Below, piece after piece: positions 16,374 through 25,361 of a stretch of DNA of 50,316 nucleotides; position 1 is the first letter of the stretch, and each line of letters begins with the position of its first letter. The DNA is from Burkholderiales bacterium (GTDB lineage: Bacteria > Pseudomonadota > Gammaproteobacteria > Burkholderiales > Burkholderiaceae_C): positions 1 through 50,316 of the forward strand of contig RXJV01000006.1 of NCBI GenBank assembly GCA_003963075.1. Reading direction: 5' to 3'. A program made the position numbers and the translations under genes. Below the pieces are notes generated by a model. The model was not told the DNA's origin and searched no databases. It saw only the letters and a program-made list of their open reading frames with translations.

Positions 16374-17009
16374 ATGGATGCCCAGACGCCCCTGTTCCCG
16401 CTGCGATCGGTGCTGTTCCCCGGCGGTCTGCTGGCGCTGCGCATCTTCGAGCCGCGCTATCTCGACATGGTGATGCGCTGTCAGGCCCGGGGCGAGCCCT
16501 TCGGCGTGGTGGCCTTGATCGAGGGCGACGAGGTCAGGCGGCGCCAGGGCGAGGGTTTTCAGCGGGAGGCCTTTCACGACATCGGCACGCTGGCCGACAT
16601 CGAGCATGTCGAGCAGATCCAGGCCGGCCTGTTGCTGATGCGAGCCCGTGGCGGCGAACGCTTCCGTCTGCAGGGGCCGCGCTGCCTCAGCCACGGCCTC
16701 TGGGTGGCCGATGTCGAGCGCTTGGCGGCCGATCCGCGTGTGGCCGTGCCGGAGGACCTGCGCTCGGCCGCTCGCGAGCTGCGGGATCTGCTGTCCAGCC
16801 TGGCCGAGCGCGCCGCGCCGGAGCAGCTGCCGGTGCAGCCGCCCTATCAGTGGGATGACGCCGGCTGGCTGGCCAACCGCTGGGCCGAGCTGCTGCCCAT
16901 GCCGGCCGACGAGCGCCAGCGTCTGATGGCGATGGACAACCCGCTGCTGCGGCTGGAACTGGTGGTGGACCGGCTGGATGCGCTCAAGGCGCCGCCAGCC
17001 AGCCGGTGA
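16374..17009 (+). CDS. LON peptidase N-terminal-domain protein
   Basis: A 211-residue cytoplasmic protein consisting only of a LON substrate-binding (LON-N) domain. LFPLRSVLFPGGLLALRIFE and EPRYLDMV at the N-terminus are diagnostic. There is no ATPase or protease domain, as in other stand-alone LON-N proteins of proteobacteria, whose role is unknown. The start at 16374 lies 7 bases after the patatin stop. The 3' end overlaps the convergent hydrolase gene by 26 bases, so antisense transcription across both ends is expected. Confidence 0.9.
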   Translation: MDAQTPLFPLRSVLFPGGLLALRIFEPRYLDMVMRCQARGEPFGVVALIEGDEVRRRQGEGFQREAFHDIGTLADIEHVEQIQAGLLLMRARGGERFRLQGPRCLSHGLWVADVERLAADPRVAVPEDLRSAARELRDLLSSLAERAAPEQLPVQPPYQWDDAGWLANRWAELLPMPADERQRLMAMDNPLLRLELVVDRLDALKAPPASR

Positions 17010-17829
17010 GGGCGGCGAGCACGTCGGCTTTTTCGGGCTCGTTGAAGATCTCGTGCGCCAGGCCCGGCCAGGGCCGCGCGCTGACCCTGCCCCGGGGTGC
17101 TGCGGCGGCAAAGGCCTCGCTGCCACGCGGCGCGACGCAGCGGTCGGCACCGGCCCACATCAGCAAGGTCGGCAGCGTCCAGCGCGGCGCGGCCGCGATG
17201 ACCGCGGCGCCGGCATCGACGACGAAGCGCGTCATCCTTGCGGTGATGCGGTCATGCACCAGCGAGTCGCTGGCATAGGCCCTGACGACCGCCGGGTCGC
17301 GGCTGATCCACTCGGGCTTGAGGCCGTTGCTGACCGCCAGGCCCGGCGCGAGCCGGCCGGCCAGCGCGAGCGCCAGCTTCTGACCCGGACTCAGGCCGGC
17401 GTCCAGGGCCGGCGAGGAGAGCACCAGGGCATCAAGAGGGCGGCTCCAGCGCGCCGGCTGCGGCGCCAGCGCCTCGGCCGCAAAGCGCGCGGCCACGAGG
17501 CCACCGAGGCTGTGGCCCAGCAGCACGAAGCGGCGCTCGGGCTGACCAGGCTGGCCGGGCCGACGGATGGTGTCGATGACCCGGGCCGTGTCGCTCAGCA
17601 ATGCATCGGCAACCGGAATGTCGCCACGCCGGCCCTCGCTGCGGCCATGGCCGCGGTGGTCCCAGCCGTGAACATCCCAGCCTTCCGCATTCAACACGGC
17701 CGCGACGTGAGCGTAGCGGTCGATGTGCTCGCCCAGACCATGCACGATGAGCAACTGGCCGCGCGCGGTTTCCGTGCTCGCAGGCCAGTGGCGCAGCTGG
17801 AGCTGCAGTCCGTCGTCGGTGGTCGTCAT
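16984..17829 (-). CDS. Alpha/beta hydrolase, monoacylglycerol lipase-like
   Basis: A 281-residue hydrolase of the Hydrolase_4 (S33-like) family. It has the family oxyanion region VHGLGEHIDRYAHVA, the HGWDHRGHGRSEG motif, the nucleophile elbow GHSLGG, the acid in MWAGADRCV and the base in GLAHEIFNE. This pattern is that of monoglyceride lipases and lysophospholipases. No signal peptide is visible, so it acts in the cytoplasm. The gene is convergent with the LON-N gene and lies downstream of the phasin terminator in the same direction, so it probably has its own promoter. Confidence 0.9.
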   Translation of the reverse strand: MTTTDDGLQLQLRHWPASTETARGQLLIVHGLGEHIDRYAHVAAVLNAEGWDVHGWDHRGHGRSEGRRGDIPVADALLSDTARVIDTIRRPGQPGQPERRFVLLGHSLGGLVAARFAAEALAPQPARWSRPLDALVLSSPALDAGLSPGQKLALALAGRLAPGLAVSNGLKPEWISRDPAVVRAYASDSLVHDRITARMTRFVVDAGAAVIAAAPRWTLPTLLMWAGADRCVAPRGSEAFAAAAPRGRVSARPWPGLAHEIFNEPEKADVLAALTGWLAAP

Positions 17830-17912
17830 CGTCGCGGGGTCCGGTGATGGGCTGGGCGCGATTATGTTCAGCCCGCCCGCCCGGCCTGCCAGCCGGTAGC
17901 GCGTTGGCGTGG

Positions 17913-17946
17913 CCCCAAAAACAAAGCCCGGTGCATTGCACCGGGC
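17913..17946 (-). terminator. Rho-independent terminator of phaP
   Basis: Read on the minus strand, a near-perfect GC-rich hairpin (GCCCGGTGCA / TGCACCGGGC, 17946-17926) is followed by TTTGTTTTT. It lies 24 bases after the phasin stop codon. Confidence 0.85.
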
Positions 17947-17970
17947 CCGGATGAAAGCGTGGGTTTGTGA

Positions 17971-18525
17971 TCAGGCCGCGCGCTTGGTGGCGCGGGTGGC
18001 CGTCTGCGTGGCCTTCACGGCCTGGCTGGTGGCGGCCTGGAAGTTGGACTCGGCGACCTCGACGGCCTGCTTGGCGGCCTTCTGGACCGATTCAAAGGCG
18101 TTGTTCGCGGCGGCCACGGCCGACTTCACCAGGGCGACGGCGTTCTCGGTGCCGGCCGGGGCGTTCTTGGCGGCGTTGTCGACGACGGCCGTGAACTTCT
18201 TCTGCGCGTCGGCGAACTGGGCTTCAGCGACCTTGGCGACTTCGGAGCCGGTCGAGGAGGCGATGTCGTAGACATGGCGGCTGTAGGACGCGGCCTTCTC
18301 GGCGGTCGGCTGCAGCAGCGCGGCTTGCAGGGCCAGCAGTTCCTGGGCGTCCTTGACGGACAGGGCGGCGGCCGTGGTGTTGGCGACTTCGGTCAGCGCG
18401 GTCTTGGCGACTTGCAGGTTCAGCTCGACGAGCTTCTCGACGCCTTCGAAGGCCTTGTTGGTCAGGCCGAAGAGGGTTTCGACATTGGCCTTGTGGGCGG
18501 CCAGAACTTGTTCAGCGGTCAGCAT
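17971..18525 (-). CDS. phaP: Phasin, polyhydroxyalkanoate granule protein
   Basis: A 184-residue amphipathic, mostly helical, Ala/Lys-rich protein that coats PHA granules. It starts [21 protein letters not shown] and contains the phasin_2 core around [16 protein letters not shown]. The C-terminal half has Ala-Thr-Lys heptad-like repeats ([17 protein letters not shown]) similar to histone-like PHA proteins and may bind DNA or mediate oligomerisation. GGAGA lies 7 bases before the ATG. It is monocistronic, bounded by a promoter-like sequence and a strong terminator. The open frame continues far upstream on the same strand, but that part is a shadow of the deacetylase gene. Confidence 0.94.
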   Translation of the reverse strand: MLTAEQVLAAHKANVETLFGLTNKAFEGVEKLVELNLQVAKTALTEVANTTAAALSVKDAQELLALQAALLQPTAEKAASYSRHVYDIASSTGSEVAKVAEAQFADAQKKFTAVVDNAAKNAPAGTENAVALVKSAVAAANNAFESVQKAAKQAVEVAESNFQAATSQAVKATQTATRATKRAA

Positions 18526-18591
18526 GGTGGATCTCCGTTTGCAGGGGTTGAACCGTTTGCCGTGCTTTTGCTGCACTGCAACATGAGTCGA

Positions 18592-18619
18592 ATGATAGGG
18601 CCTGCCCGGCGGATTGCAA
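18592..18619 (-). promoter_or_regulatory. Predicted sigma-70 promoter of phaP
   Basis: On the minus strand TTGCAA (18619-18614), a 16-base spacer and TATCAT (18597-18592) form a plausible -35/-10 pair, with a 5' untranslated region of about 60 bases before the phasin start. TGC-rich repeats between here and the start might be regulator sites, but I cannot assign them. Confidence 0.55.
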
Positions 18620-18699
18620 GCACTTTTTGTGCGGCGCAGCAAACTAGGGGTTCGGGCCCATCCGCCGCCCCGTGGGCGCGACCCGGCTATCGTGGCGAC

Positions 18700-19638
18700 A
18701 TGCTGGCCTTCCACTACGACAACCACGCGTTGCCACTGCCGCCCGGCCACCGCTTTCCCCAGTCCAAGTACCGGATGCTGCGCGAGCACTTCCTGCGCGA
18801 GCCGGGTCTGCTGCGGCTGCGTCAGGCGCCGGCGGCCAGCGAGGCGGAACTGGTGCTGGCCCACACGCCGGACTTTGTCGACGCGGTGCTGCACGGCCAC
18901 CTGAGTGCGGCGGCGCAGCGCGAGATCGGGTTCCCGTGGAGCCCCGCGATGGTCGAGCGCTCGCGGCGCTCGGTCGGCGCGACGATCGCCGCCGCGCGGG
19001 CGGCGCTGGCCGAGGGCGTGGCGGCCAGCCTGGCCGGCGGCACCCACCATGCCTATGCCGACAAGGGCTCGGGCTTTTGCGTGTTCAACGACGTGGCCGT
19101 GGCGGCGCGGCTGATGCAGGCCGAGTGGGGGCGTGAGCAGGGCAGCCTGCTGCGCGTGCTGGTGATCGACCTGGACGTGCACCAGGGCAACGGCACCGCG
19201 TCGATCTTTCGCGATGACGACACCGTGTTCACGTTCTCGATGCACGGCGACAAAAACTTCCCGTTCCGCAAGGAACCGAGCGATCTGGACGTGGGCCTGC
19301 CTGACGGCTGCGGCGATGCCGACTACCTGGCGGCGCTGGACGATGCGCTCGACGAGGTCTGGCGTCGGCTGGTGCTTTACCCGCCCGGCCTGGCCTTCTA
19401 CCTGGCCGGCGCCGACCCGCACGAAGCCGACCGGCTGGGCCGGCTGAAGCTCACCCATGCCGGCCTGGCCGAGCGCGACCGGCGCGTGCTGGCCGCGCTG
19501 GCCGAGCGCGGCATCCCGGTGGCGCTGAGCATGGCCGGCGGCTATGGGCATGACCTCAGCACCACGGTGGCCGCCCAGATCAACACCCTGAACCTGGCCG
19601 CCGCGTCCTGGGCGGGCCGGCAGCGCGTGAAAGAATGA
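18700..19638 (+). CDS. Histone deacetylase-family protein
   Basis: A 312-residue zinc hydrolase of the arginase/deacetylase fold. The motifs are complete: [19 protein letters not shown] (the His-His pair), DLDVHQGNG (Asp and His zinc ligands), [12 protein letters not shown] (third zinc Asp) and GGYGHD near the C-terminus. Bacterial members deacetylate small amines or proteins; the pattern is closest to the short class IV-like group. The ATG at 18700 fits the usual N-terminus ([20 protein letters not shown]). The in-frame region upstream overlaps phaP in antisense and is not coding. It is the first gene of a long overlapping run. Confidence 0.92.
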   Translation: MLAFHYDNHALPLPPGHRFPQSKYRMLREHFLREPGLLRLRQAPAASEAELVLAHTPDFVDAVLHGHLSAAAQREIGFPWSPAMVERSRRSVGATIAAARAALAEGVAASLAGGTHHAYADKGSGFCVFNDVAVAARLMQAEWGREQGSLLRVLVIDLDVHQGNGTASIFRDDDTVFTFSMHGDKNFPFRKEPSDLDVGLPDGCGDADYLAALDDALDEVWRRLVLYPPGLAFYLAGADPHEADRLGRLKLTHAGLAERDRRVLAALAERGIPVALSMAGGYGHDLSTTVAAQINTLNLAAASWAGRQRVKE

Positions 19639-20084
19639 GCCGCATGACGGCCCGCCCTCAACCCGACGCCCGCGACGCCTACCCCCGCTACGTGGCTTTG
19701 ACCACCCGCTGGATGGACAACGACGTCTATGGCCACCTGAACAACGTCGTCTACTACAGCCTGTTCGACACGGCCGTGAACCGCCTGCTGATCGAGGCGG
19801 GCGCGCTGGACCTGCACGGTGGCGACGTCATCGGGCTGGTGGTCGAGACGCACTGCAACTTCTTCGAGTCGCTGGCCTTCCCACAGGCCATCGAGGCCGG
19901 GGTGCGCGTGGCCCATCAGGGGCGTTCCAGCGTGCGCTACGAGATCGGCCTGTTCGCCGCCGGCGCCGAACGCTGCGCGGCGCGTGGCCATTTCGTCCAT
20001 GTCTACGTCGACCGCGACAGCCGCCGCCCGGTGGCCGAACTGCCCGCAACCTACCTCCATGCCCTGAAGGCCCTCACGCCATGA
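19635..20084 (+). CDS. Acyl-CoA thioesterase (4HBT hotdog fold)
   Basis: A 149-residue single hotdog-domain protein. [20 protein letters not shown] carries the 4HBT/YbgC-type catalytic Asp and the following Asn-Asn, and the beta-strand core SVRYEIGLF follows. It would hydrolyse acyl-CoA thioesters in the cytoplasm. It overlaps both neighbours by 4 bases (ATGA), so it is translationally coupled to the deacetylase and nitroreductase genes. Confidence 0.91.
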   Translation: MSRMTARPQPDARDAYPRYVALTTRWMDNDVYGHLNNVVYYSLFDTAVNRLLIEAGALDLHGGDVIGLVVETHCNFFESLAFPQAIEAGVRVAHQGRSSVRYEIGLFAAGAERCAARGHFVHVYVDRDSRRPVAELPATYLHALKALTP

Positions 20085-20794
20085 GCCGTTTCGACCTGCC
20101 CACGCCCGAACAGACCGCCGCGGTGGACCACGCCATCACCAGCCGCCACTCGCTGCGCGCCTTCCTGCCGACGCCGGTGCCGCGCCAGACGCTGGAGGAC
20201 ATCCTGGCTGTCGCGTCGCGTGCGCCGTCGGGCACCAACACCCAGCCCTGGCAGGTGCATGTGCTGACCGGGGCGGCCCTCAAGCGCGTCTCGTCGCGCA
20301 TCCAGGCCGCCTACCTCGACCCCGAGCAGAACGCGGCCCACCGCGAGGAGTACGCCTACTACCCGACCGAGTGGCGCAGCCCCTACATCGACCGCCGCCG
20401 CAAGGTGGGCTGGGACCTGTACGGCCTGCTCGGCATCGCCAAGACCGACAAGGCCCGCATGCAGCAGCAGCACGGCCGCAATTTCATCTTCTTCGACGCG
20501 CCGGTCGGCCTGTTCTTCACGATCGACCGCGTGATGCAGCAGGGCTCGTGGCTGGACTACGGCATGTTTCTGCAGAACCTGATGATCGCGGCCCGCGCGC
20601 GCGGCCTGCACACCTGCCCGCAGGCCGCGTTCACGCAGTTCCACCAGCTGATCGCCGAGGAATTGCAGCTCGGACAGGAGCAGATGCTGGTCTGCGGCAT
20701 GTCGCTGGGCTTCGCGGACCCCAACGCCGTCGAGAACAGCCTGGTCACCGAGCGCGCGCCGGTGGCCGAATTCACCCGCTTTCTGGACCGCTGA
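20081..20794 (+). CDS. Nitroreductase family FMN-dependent oxidoreductase
   Basis: A 237-residue flavoprotein. [19 protein letters not shown] (FMN-phosphate Arg and Ser) and [18 protein letters not shown] are the family's FMN-binding motifs, and [13 protein letters not shown] closes the fold. It resembles the group that includes nitrobenzoate reductases and accepts quinones or nitroaromatics using NAD(P)H. The natural substrate is unknown. It overlaps the thioesterase gene by 4 bases, and the antiporter start overlaps its stop (TGATG). Confidence 0.91.
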   Translation: MSRFDLPTPEQTAAVDHAITSRHSLRAFLPTPVPRQTLEDILAVASRAPSGTNTQPWQVHVLTGAALKRVSSRIQAAYLDPEQNAAHREEYAYYPTEWRSPYIDRRRKVGWDLYGLLGIAKTDKARMQQQHGRNFIFFDAPVGLFFTIDRVMQQGSWLDYGMFLQNLMIAARARGLHTCPQAAFTQFHQLIAEELQLGQEQMLVCGMSLGFADPNAVENSLVTERAPVAEFTRFLDR

Positions 20795-22134
20795 TGGCAC
20801 TCAACGGGGCTGAACTGGGGCTCGCCTGGGCAACGCCGTTTGCCGGCTTGCTGCTGTCCATCGCGGTGATGCCGCTGGCCGCCCCGGCGGTCTGGCACCA
20901 CCATTTCGGCAAGATCGCCGCGGCCTGGACGGCGGCGCTGCTGCTGCCGTTCACACTCGCCTTCGGTGCGGCCGCGACCGGCGGCATGCTGGCGCACACG
21001 CTGATCGAGGAGTACCTGCCGTTCACCGTCCTGCTGGGGGCGCTCTACACAACGGCCGGTGGCATCTACATCCGCGGCAACCTGCAGGGCAGCCCGACGC
21101 TGAATGCAGGCTTGATGGCGCTGGGTGCGGTGCTCGCGAGCTTCATGGGCACCACCGGCGCCTCGATGCTGCTGATCCGGCCGCTGATCCGCGCCAACGA
21201 CAACCGCCGCCGCAAGGCCCACGTCGTCGTCTTCTTCATCTTCATCGTCAGCAATGTCGGCGGCGCGTTGACGCCGCTCGGCGACCCGCCGCTGTTCCTC
21301 GGCTTCCTGCAGGGCGTGAGCTTTCTGTGGACCGCCCAGCAGCTGTGGGCCCCGACCCTGTTCCTGCTCGCGGCGCTGCTGGCGCTGTTCTGGGCCATCG
21401 ATGCCTGGACCTACCGCCGCGAGGGCGTCACTCGCAGCGACCCCGGCCCCGATGCGCCCAGGCTCGGCCTGGAGGGTGGCATCAACCTGCTGCCGCTGAC
21501 CGCCGCCGTCGGCCTGGTGCTGATGAGCGGCACCTGGAAGCCGGGCATCGTGCTCGAACTGTGGGGCACGCCGCTGCCGCTGCCGGCCCTGGCGCGCGAC
21601 CTTGGCCTGCTCGCCGTGATCGCCGCGTCGCTGTGGCTGACGCCGGCCGGTGTGCGCGAAAAAAACCGCTTCAGCTGGGCGCCGATGGAAGAGGTCGGCA
21701 AGCTTTTCATTGCCATCTTCCTGACCATGGTGCCCGTCATTGCGATGCTGAAGGCGGGCCCTGATGGCGTGTTCGCTCCGGTGGCGGCGCTGCTGACCGA
21801 TGCGCACGGCCAGCCCTCCACGGCGGCCTATTTCTGGCTCACCGGCGGCCTGTCGGCGGTGCTGGACAACGCGCCCACCTACCTCGCCTTCTTCAACCTC
21901 GCCGGCGGCGACGCGAAGACGCTGATGGGCACAGGCGCCGGCGTGCTGGCCGCCATCTCGGGCGGCGCCGTCTTCATGGGCGCGATGACCTATATCGGCA
22001 ACGCGCCGAACTTCATGGTCAAGGCGATTGCCGAGGAGCGTGGCGTCCAGATGCCGAGCTTCGGCGGCTATCTGCTGTGGTCCGGCGCGGTGCTGCTGCC
22101 TCTGCTGTTCGTGATGGCGTGGATATGGATGTGA
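20794..22134 (+). CDS. NhaD-like sodium:proton antiporter
   Basis: A 446-residue polytopic inner-membrane protein of the ion transporter superfamily (NhaD/ArsB/CitM type). Conserved parts include ASFMGTTGASMLLIRPLIRAN, SNVGGALTPLGDPPLFLGF and the repeat-related NAPTYLAFFNLAG with TYIGNAPNFMVKAIA near the C-terminus, giving the two inverted-repeat halves. It would exchange Na+ for H+ and support pH and salt tolerance. The true start is the ATG at 20794; the long open frame before it lies inside the nitroreductase gene. Confidence 0.87.
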   Translation: MALNGAELGLAWATPFAGLLLSIAVMPLAAPAVWHHHFGKIAAAWTAALLLPFTLAFGAAATGGMLAHTLIEEYLPFTVLLGALYTTAGGIYIRGNLQGSPTLNAGLMALGAVLASFMGTTGASMLLIRPLIRANDNRRRKAHVVVFFIFIVSNVGGALTPLGDPPLFLGFLQGVSFLWTAQQLWAPTLFLLAALLALFWAIDAWTYRREGVTRSDPGPDAPRLGLEGGINLLPLTAAVGLVLMSGTWKPGIVLELWGTPLPLPALARDLGLLAVIAASLWLTPAGVREKNRFSWAPMEEVGKLFIAIFLTMVPVIAMLKAGPDGVFAPVAALLTDAHGQPSTAAYFWLTGGLSAVLDNAPTYLAFFNLAGGDAKTLMGTGAGVLAAISGGAVFMGAMTYIGNAPNFMVKAIAEERGVQMPSFGGYLLWSGAVLLPLLFVMAWIWM

Positions 22135-23111
22135 AGCCGCGCATCCTCGTCGCACGACAGGCGCCGGCCGAGGTGCTGGGCCGCCTGGCGGCGCACTTCG
22201 AGGTCGACCTGCATCCGGGCGAGGTGCCGCTGCCGCCCGAGCAGCTGCGCGAGCGCCTGCGCGGCAAGGCCGGGGTCTTCATCACCGGCACCGAGCGCAT
22301 CAGCGCCGAGCTGCTGGACGCCTGCCCCGAGCTGCGCGCCGTCTGCACGATGACGGTCGGCTACAACCATATCGACGTGGCCGCCTGCAGCGCGCGCGGC
22401 GTGCTCGTCACCAACACCCCCGATGTGCTGACCGAGACCACCGCCGACTTCGGCTTTGCGCTGCTGATGGCCACCGCCCGGCGCATGGCCGAGGGCGAGC
22501 GGCTGCTGCGCGACGGCCGCTGGACGAGCTGGGCCTGGGACTTCCTCGCCGGCGCCGAGGTGCATGGCAGCACGCTGGGCATCCTCGGCATGGGCCGCAT
22601 CGGCCAGGCGATCGCGCGCCGCGGCCGTTTCGGCTTCGGCATGAAGGTCATCTATCACAACCGCTCGCGCCTGGCCGCATCCACCGAGGCCGAGCTTGGC
22701 GCCCGCTACCTCAGCAAGGACGAGCTGCTGCGCGAGGCCGACCACCTCGTCCTCGTGCTGCCGTATTCCGCTGCGGCGCATCACTGCATCGGCTCTGCCG
22801 AGCTGGCACTGATGAAGCCCACGGCCACGCTGGTGAACATCGCGCGCGGCGGCATCGTCGACGAGGACGCGCTGGCTGCCGCCCTGCGCGAGGGCCGCCT
22901 GGCCGCGGCGGGCCTGGACGTCTTCGAGGGCGAGCCGCGCGTGAACCCCGCGCTGCTGACCCTCTCGAACGTCGTGCTGACGCCCCATATCGCCAGCGCG
23001 ACGCTGCCCACCCGCCGCGCCATGGCCGAACTGGCCGCCGACAATCTGATCGCCGCACTGACCGGCGCCCGGCCGCCCACGCCGCTGAACCCCGAGATCC
23101 TGCCCGCATGA
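22125..23111 (+). CDS. D-2-hydroxyacid dehydrogenase (glyoxylate/hydroxypyruvate reductase type)
   Basis: A 328-residue NAD(P)H-dependent dehydrogenase. The nucleotide-binding motif is GMGRIGQA, with the catalytic triad Arg (NIARGGIVDE), Glu (LDVFEGEP) and His (LTPHIASAT). The sequence TVGYNHIDVAACSARGV is typical of D-glycerate dehydrogenases and GhrB-type reductases, which turn glyoxylate and hydroxypyruvate into glycolate and glycerate. ATG 22125 overlaps the antiporter gene by 10 bases; GTG 22131 would give the 4-base overlap seen at most other joints here and is a fair alternative. Confidence 0.91.
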   Translation: MDVKPRILVARQAPAEVLGRLAAHFEVDLHPGEVPLPPEQLRERLRGKAGVFITGTERISAELLDACPELRAVCTMTVGYNHIDVAACSARGVLVTNTPDVLTETTADFGFALLMATARRMAEGERLLRDGRWTSWAWDFLAGAEVHGSTLGILGMGRIGQAIARRGRFGFGMKVIYHNRSRLAASTEAELGARYLSKDELLREADHLVLVLPYSAAAHHCIGSAELALMKPTATLVNIARGGIVDEDALAAALREGRLAAAGLDVFEGEPRVNPALLTLSNVVLTPHIASATLPTRRAMAELAADNLIAALTGARPPTPLNPEILPA

Positions 23112-23914
23112 ACCGTCGCCTGCTTTGCCTGCTTGCCCTGCTGCCCGCGCTGGCCTGGGCGCAAAACCCCAAGACCCAGGACGGCCGCGCGGAGGCAGCC
23201 GCGGCACCGGCCGCCGTGACCGACGCCAAAACGGCCCGTGACCCGAACCGTGTCGCCGTGCTGTCCCTGCTCGGCGACAACGTGCAGCTCATCAGCCTGA
23301 CCCCGGCGCGGGGCGGCAGCGCCCAGGCCGGTGAGTGGGCATCGACGCCGGCCGGCAGCCTCGACAACGCGGTGCTGCAGGCCCTGAGCACCGCCGTCGC
23401 GGCCTCTGCCGCGGGCCGCGAGGCCAAGCTCTACACCTCATCAACGCGCAGCCTGTTCGGCGACCCCGCCGCGCTGTTCGTCGACGGCAAGCTCAGCCTG
23501 CCCGGCAAGCTCGGTGAGGCGGTGCGGCAGAGCGGCGCGGCCCAGCTGCTGCTGGTCACGCGCAGCCGCCAGGAGCCGGCCCTCGCGGCCGGCCTGCCGG
23601 CGCGCATCCCGGCCATCCTGGAGGGCCCGGGCTTCGTGCTCGACCAGCGCCCCACCGAGCAGATCGGTTTCGATGGCGAGCCGGGCCTGCCGGTGCTGGC
23701 GTCTTTTGCGTCGATCCGCGTCGCGCTGGTCGACCTGGCCGACCTCAGGCTCAAGCGCGAGCAGTCCCTCGCGGTCGCGGCCCGGCTGCCGGTCACGCGC
23801 GAGTCGGCACGCAACCCCTGGGCGTCGCTGAGCGCCGAGCAAAGGCTGCAGGCCTTGCAGGCACTGATCGAGGCCGAGCTGCCGCGCGCGCTGCGCAGCC
23901 TCTGGTTGCCTTGA
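23108..23914 (+). CDS. Secreted protein of unknown function
   Basis: A 268-residue protein with a clear signal peptide, MNRRLLCLLALLPALAWA, cut before QNPK. A low-complexity Ala/Lys stretch follows. A structured part from about residue 45 contains NRVAVLSLLGDNVQLI, GAAQLLLVTRSRQEP, GFVLDQRPTEQIGFDGEPG and FASIRVALVDLADLRL. The alternation of beta strands and helices recalls small exported proteins common in Burkholderiales, but I recognise no domain. It overlaps the dehydrogenase gene by 4 bases (ATGA) and precedes rmuC by 58 bases. Confidence 0.77.
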   Translation: MNRRLLCLLALLPALAWAQNPKTQDGRAEAAAAPAAVTDAKTARDPNRVAVLSLLGDNVQLISLTPARGGSAQAGEWASTPAGSLDNAVLQALSTAVAASAAGREAKLYTSSTRSLFGDPAALFVDGKLSLPGKLGEAVRQSGAAQLLLVTRSRQEPALAAGLPARIPAILEGPGFVLDQRPTEQIGFDGEPGLPVLASFASIRVALVDLADLRLKREQSLAVAARLPVTRESARNPWASLSAEQRLQALQALIEAELPRALRSLWLP

Positions 23915-23972
23915 GCCTGGCGGTGGGGCGGCTGCCTGAACGCCGCGCGGCCCGCTTCCGGCAACGGGGACA

Positions 23973-25361
23973 ATGACCGGCATGAGCCTGATCGAGATGC
24001 TGATGGTGGGCCTGCTGGCCCTGGTGCTGCTGTTGCTGGTGTTGATCTGGGCTCGGCAGCGGGCGCCGCAGGGTGTGCCTCCCGGGTGGCTGGAGGCCAA
24101 CGAGAGGCTGGAGCGTGAGCTGCGCGACGAGCTGGGCCGCAGCGCCAGCGGCACGCGCCAAGAGCTGCTGCAGGGCCTGGCACAGTTCCAGCAGGTGTTG
24201 ACCCAGGGCCTGCAGGGCAGCAACCAGTCACTCAGTCAGCAGGCCCTCGCTGCCCGCGAGGCGCAGGACGCCGCCGCGCTGCGCCATGCCCAGATGCAGG
24301 GCCAGGCCCAGGCCGAGTCGATGCAGCGCCTGGGCGAGGCGATGCGCGAGCAACTGCAGGCGCTGTCCAAGACCAACGATCAGCGCCTGGCCGAGCTGCG
24401 CCTGACCGTGGAGCAGCGCCTCACGGCCATCCAGCAGGACAACGAGAAAAAGCTCGAGCAGATGCGCGCCACCGTGGACGAGAAGCTGCACGCCACGCTG
24501 GAGCAGCGCCTGGGCGAGAGCTTCAAGCAGGTGGCCGAGCGGCTGGAGCAGGTGCACAAGGGCTTGGGCGAGATGCAGAACCTGGCGCGCGACGTCGGTT
24601 CGCTCAACCGCGTGCTGACCAACGTCAAGACCCGTGGCGTGTTTGGCGAGGTGCAGCTCGCGGGCCTGCTCGACCAGGTCTTTGCGCCCGAGCAGTACGC
24701 ATCCAATGTCGCGACGCTGCCGGGCTCCTCGGAGCGCGTCGAGTTCGCGATCCGGCTGCCCGGCCAGCGTGACGATGGCCAGCCGCTGTGGCTGCCTATC
24801 GATGCCAAATTCCCGCGCGAGGACTACGAGCGCCTGCTGGAGGCGCAGGAACGCGCCGACGCCCTGGCTGCCGAGGCGGCCGGCAAGGCGATCGAGAACC
24901 GGCTGCGGCTGGAGGCGCGGACCATCCGCGAGAAATACGTCGGGCCGCCGCACACCACCGACTTCGGCATCCTCTTTGTGCCCACCGAGGGCCTGTACGC
25001 GGAGGCGCTGCGCCGGCCGGGTCTCGTCGAGGGGCTGCAGCGCGAGCACAAGGTCATGCTGTGCGGCCCGACCACGCTGCTGGCCACACTGACCAGCCTG
25101 CAGATGGGCTTTCGGACCTTGGCGCTGGAGAAGCGCTCGGCCGAGGTCTGGGAGGTGCTGGGCGCGGTCAAGACCGAGTTCGGCAAATTCGGCGACGTGT
25201 TGGCCAAGGCCAAGAAAAAGCTCGAAGAAGCCGGCAACACGCTGGACGCCGCCGAGGTGCGCACGCGGGCGATGTCGCGCAAGCTCAAGGGCGTCGAGGC
25301 CCTGCCGGATGACACGGCCCAGCAGCTGCTGCAGATCAGCCTCGGCGAGGACGCCGAGTGA
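23973..25361 (+). CDS. rmuC: DNA recombination protein RmuC
   Basis: A 462-residue protein with one N-terminal membrane helix (LIEMLMVGLLALVLLLLVLIW), a long Gln/Ala/Glu-rich coiled coil (about 45-205) and the C-terminal RmuC nuclease-like domain. LNRVLTNVKTRGVFGEVQL, PIDAKFPREDY and IREKYVGPPHTTDFGILFVP are its conserved blocks. RmuC limits inversions at short inverted repeats and has been linked to protection against selfish DNA. A second ATG at 23982 is possible. The next gene begins with GTG overlapping its stop. Confidence 0.95.
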   Translation: MTGMSLIEMLMVGLLALVLLLLVLIWARQRAPQGVPPGWLEANERLERELRDELGRSASGTRQELLQGLAQFQQVLTQGLQGSNQSLSQQALAAREAQDAAALRHAQMQGQAQAESMQRLGEAMREQLQALSKTNDQRLAELRLTVEQRLTAIQQDNEKKLEQMRATVDEKLHATLEQRLGESFKQVAERLEQVHKGLGEMQNLARDVGSLNRVLTNVKTRGVFGEVQLAGLLDQVFAPEQYASNVATLPGSSERVEFAIRLPGQRDDGQPLWLPIDAKFPREDYERLLEAQERADALAAEAAGKAIENRLRLEARTIREKYVGPPHTTDFGILFVPTEGLYAEALRRPGLVEGLQREHKVMLCGPTTLLATLTSLQMGFRTLALEKRSAEVWEVLGAVKTEFGKFGDVLAKAKKKLEEAGNTLDAAEVRTRAMSRKLKGVEALPDDTAQQLLQISLGEDAE

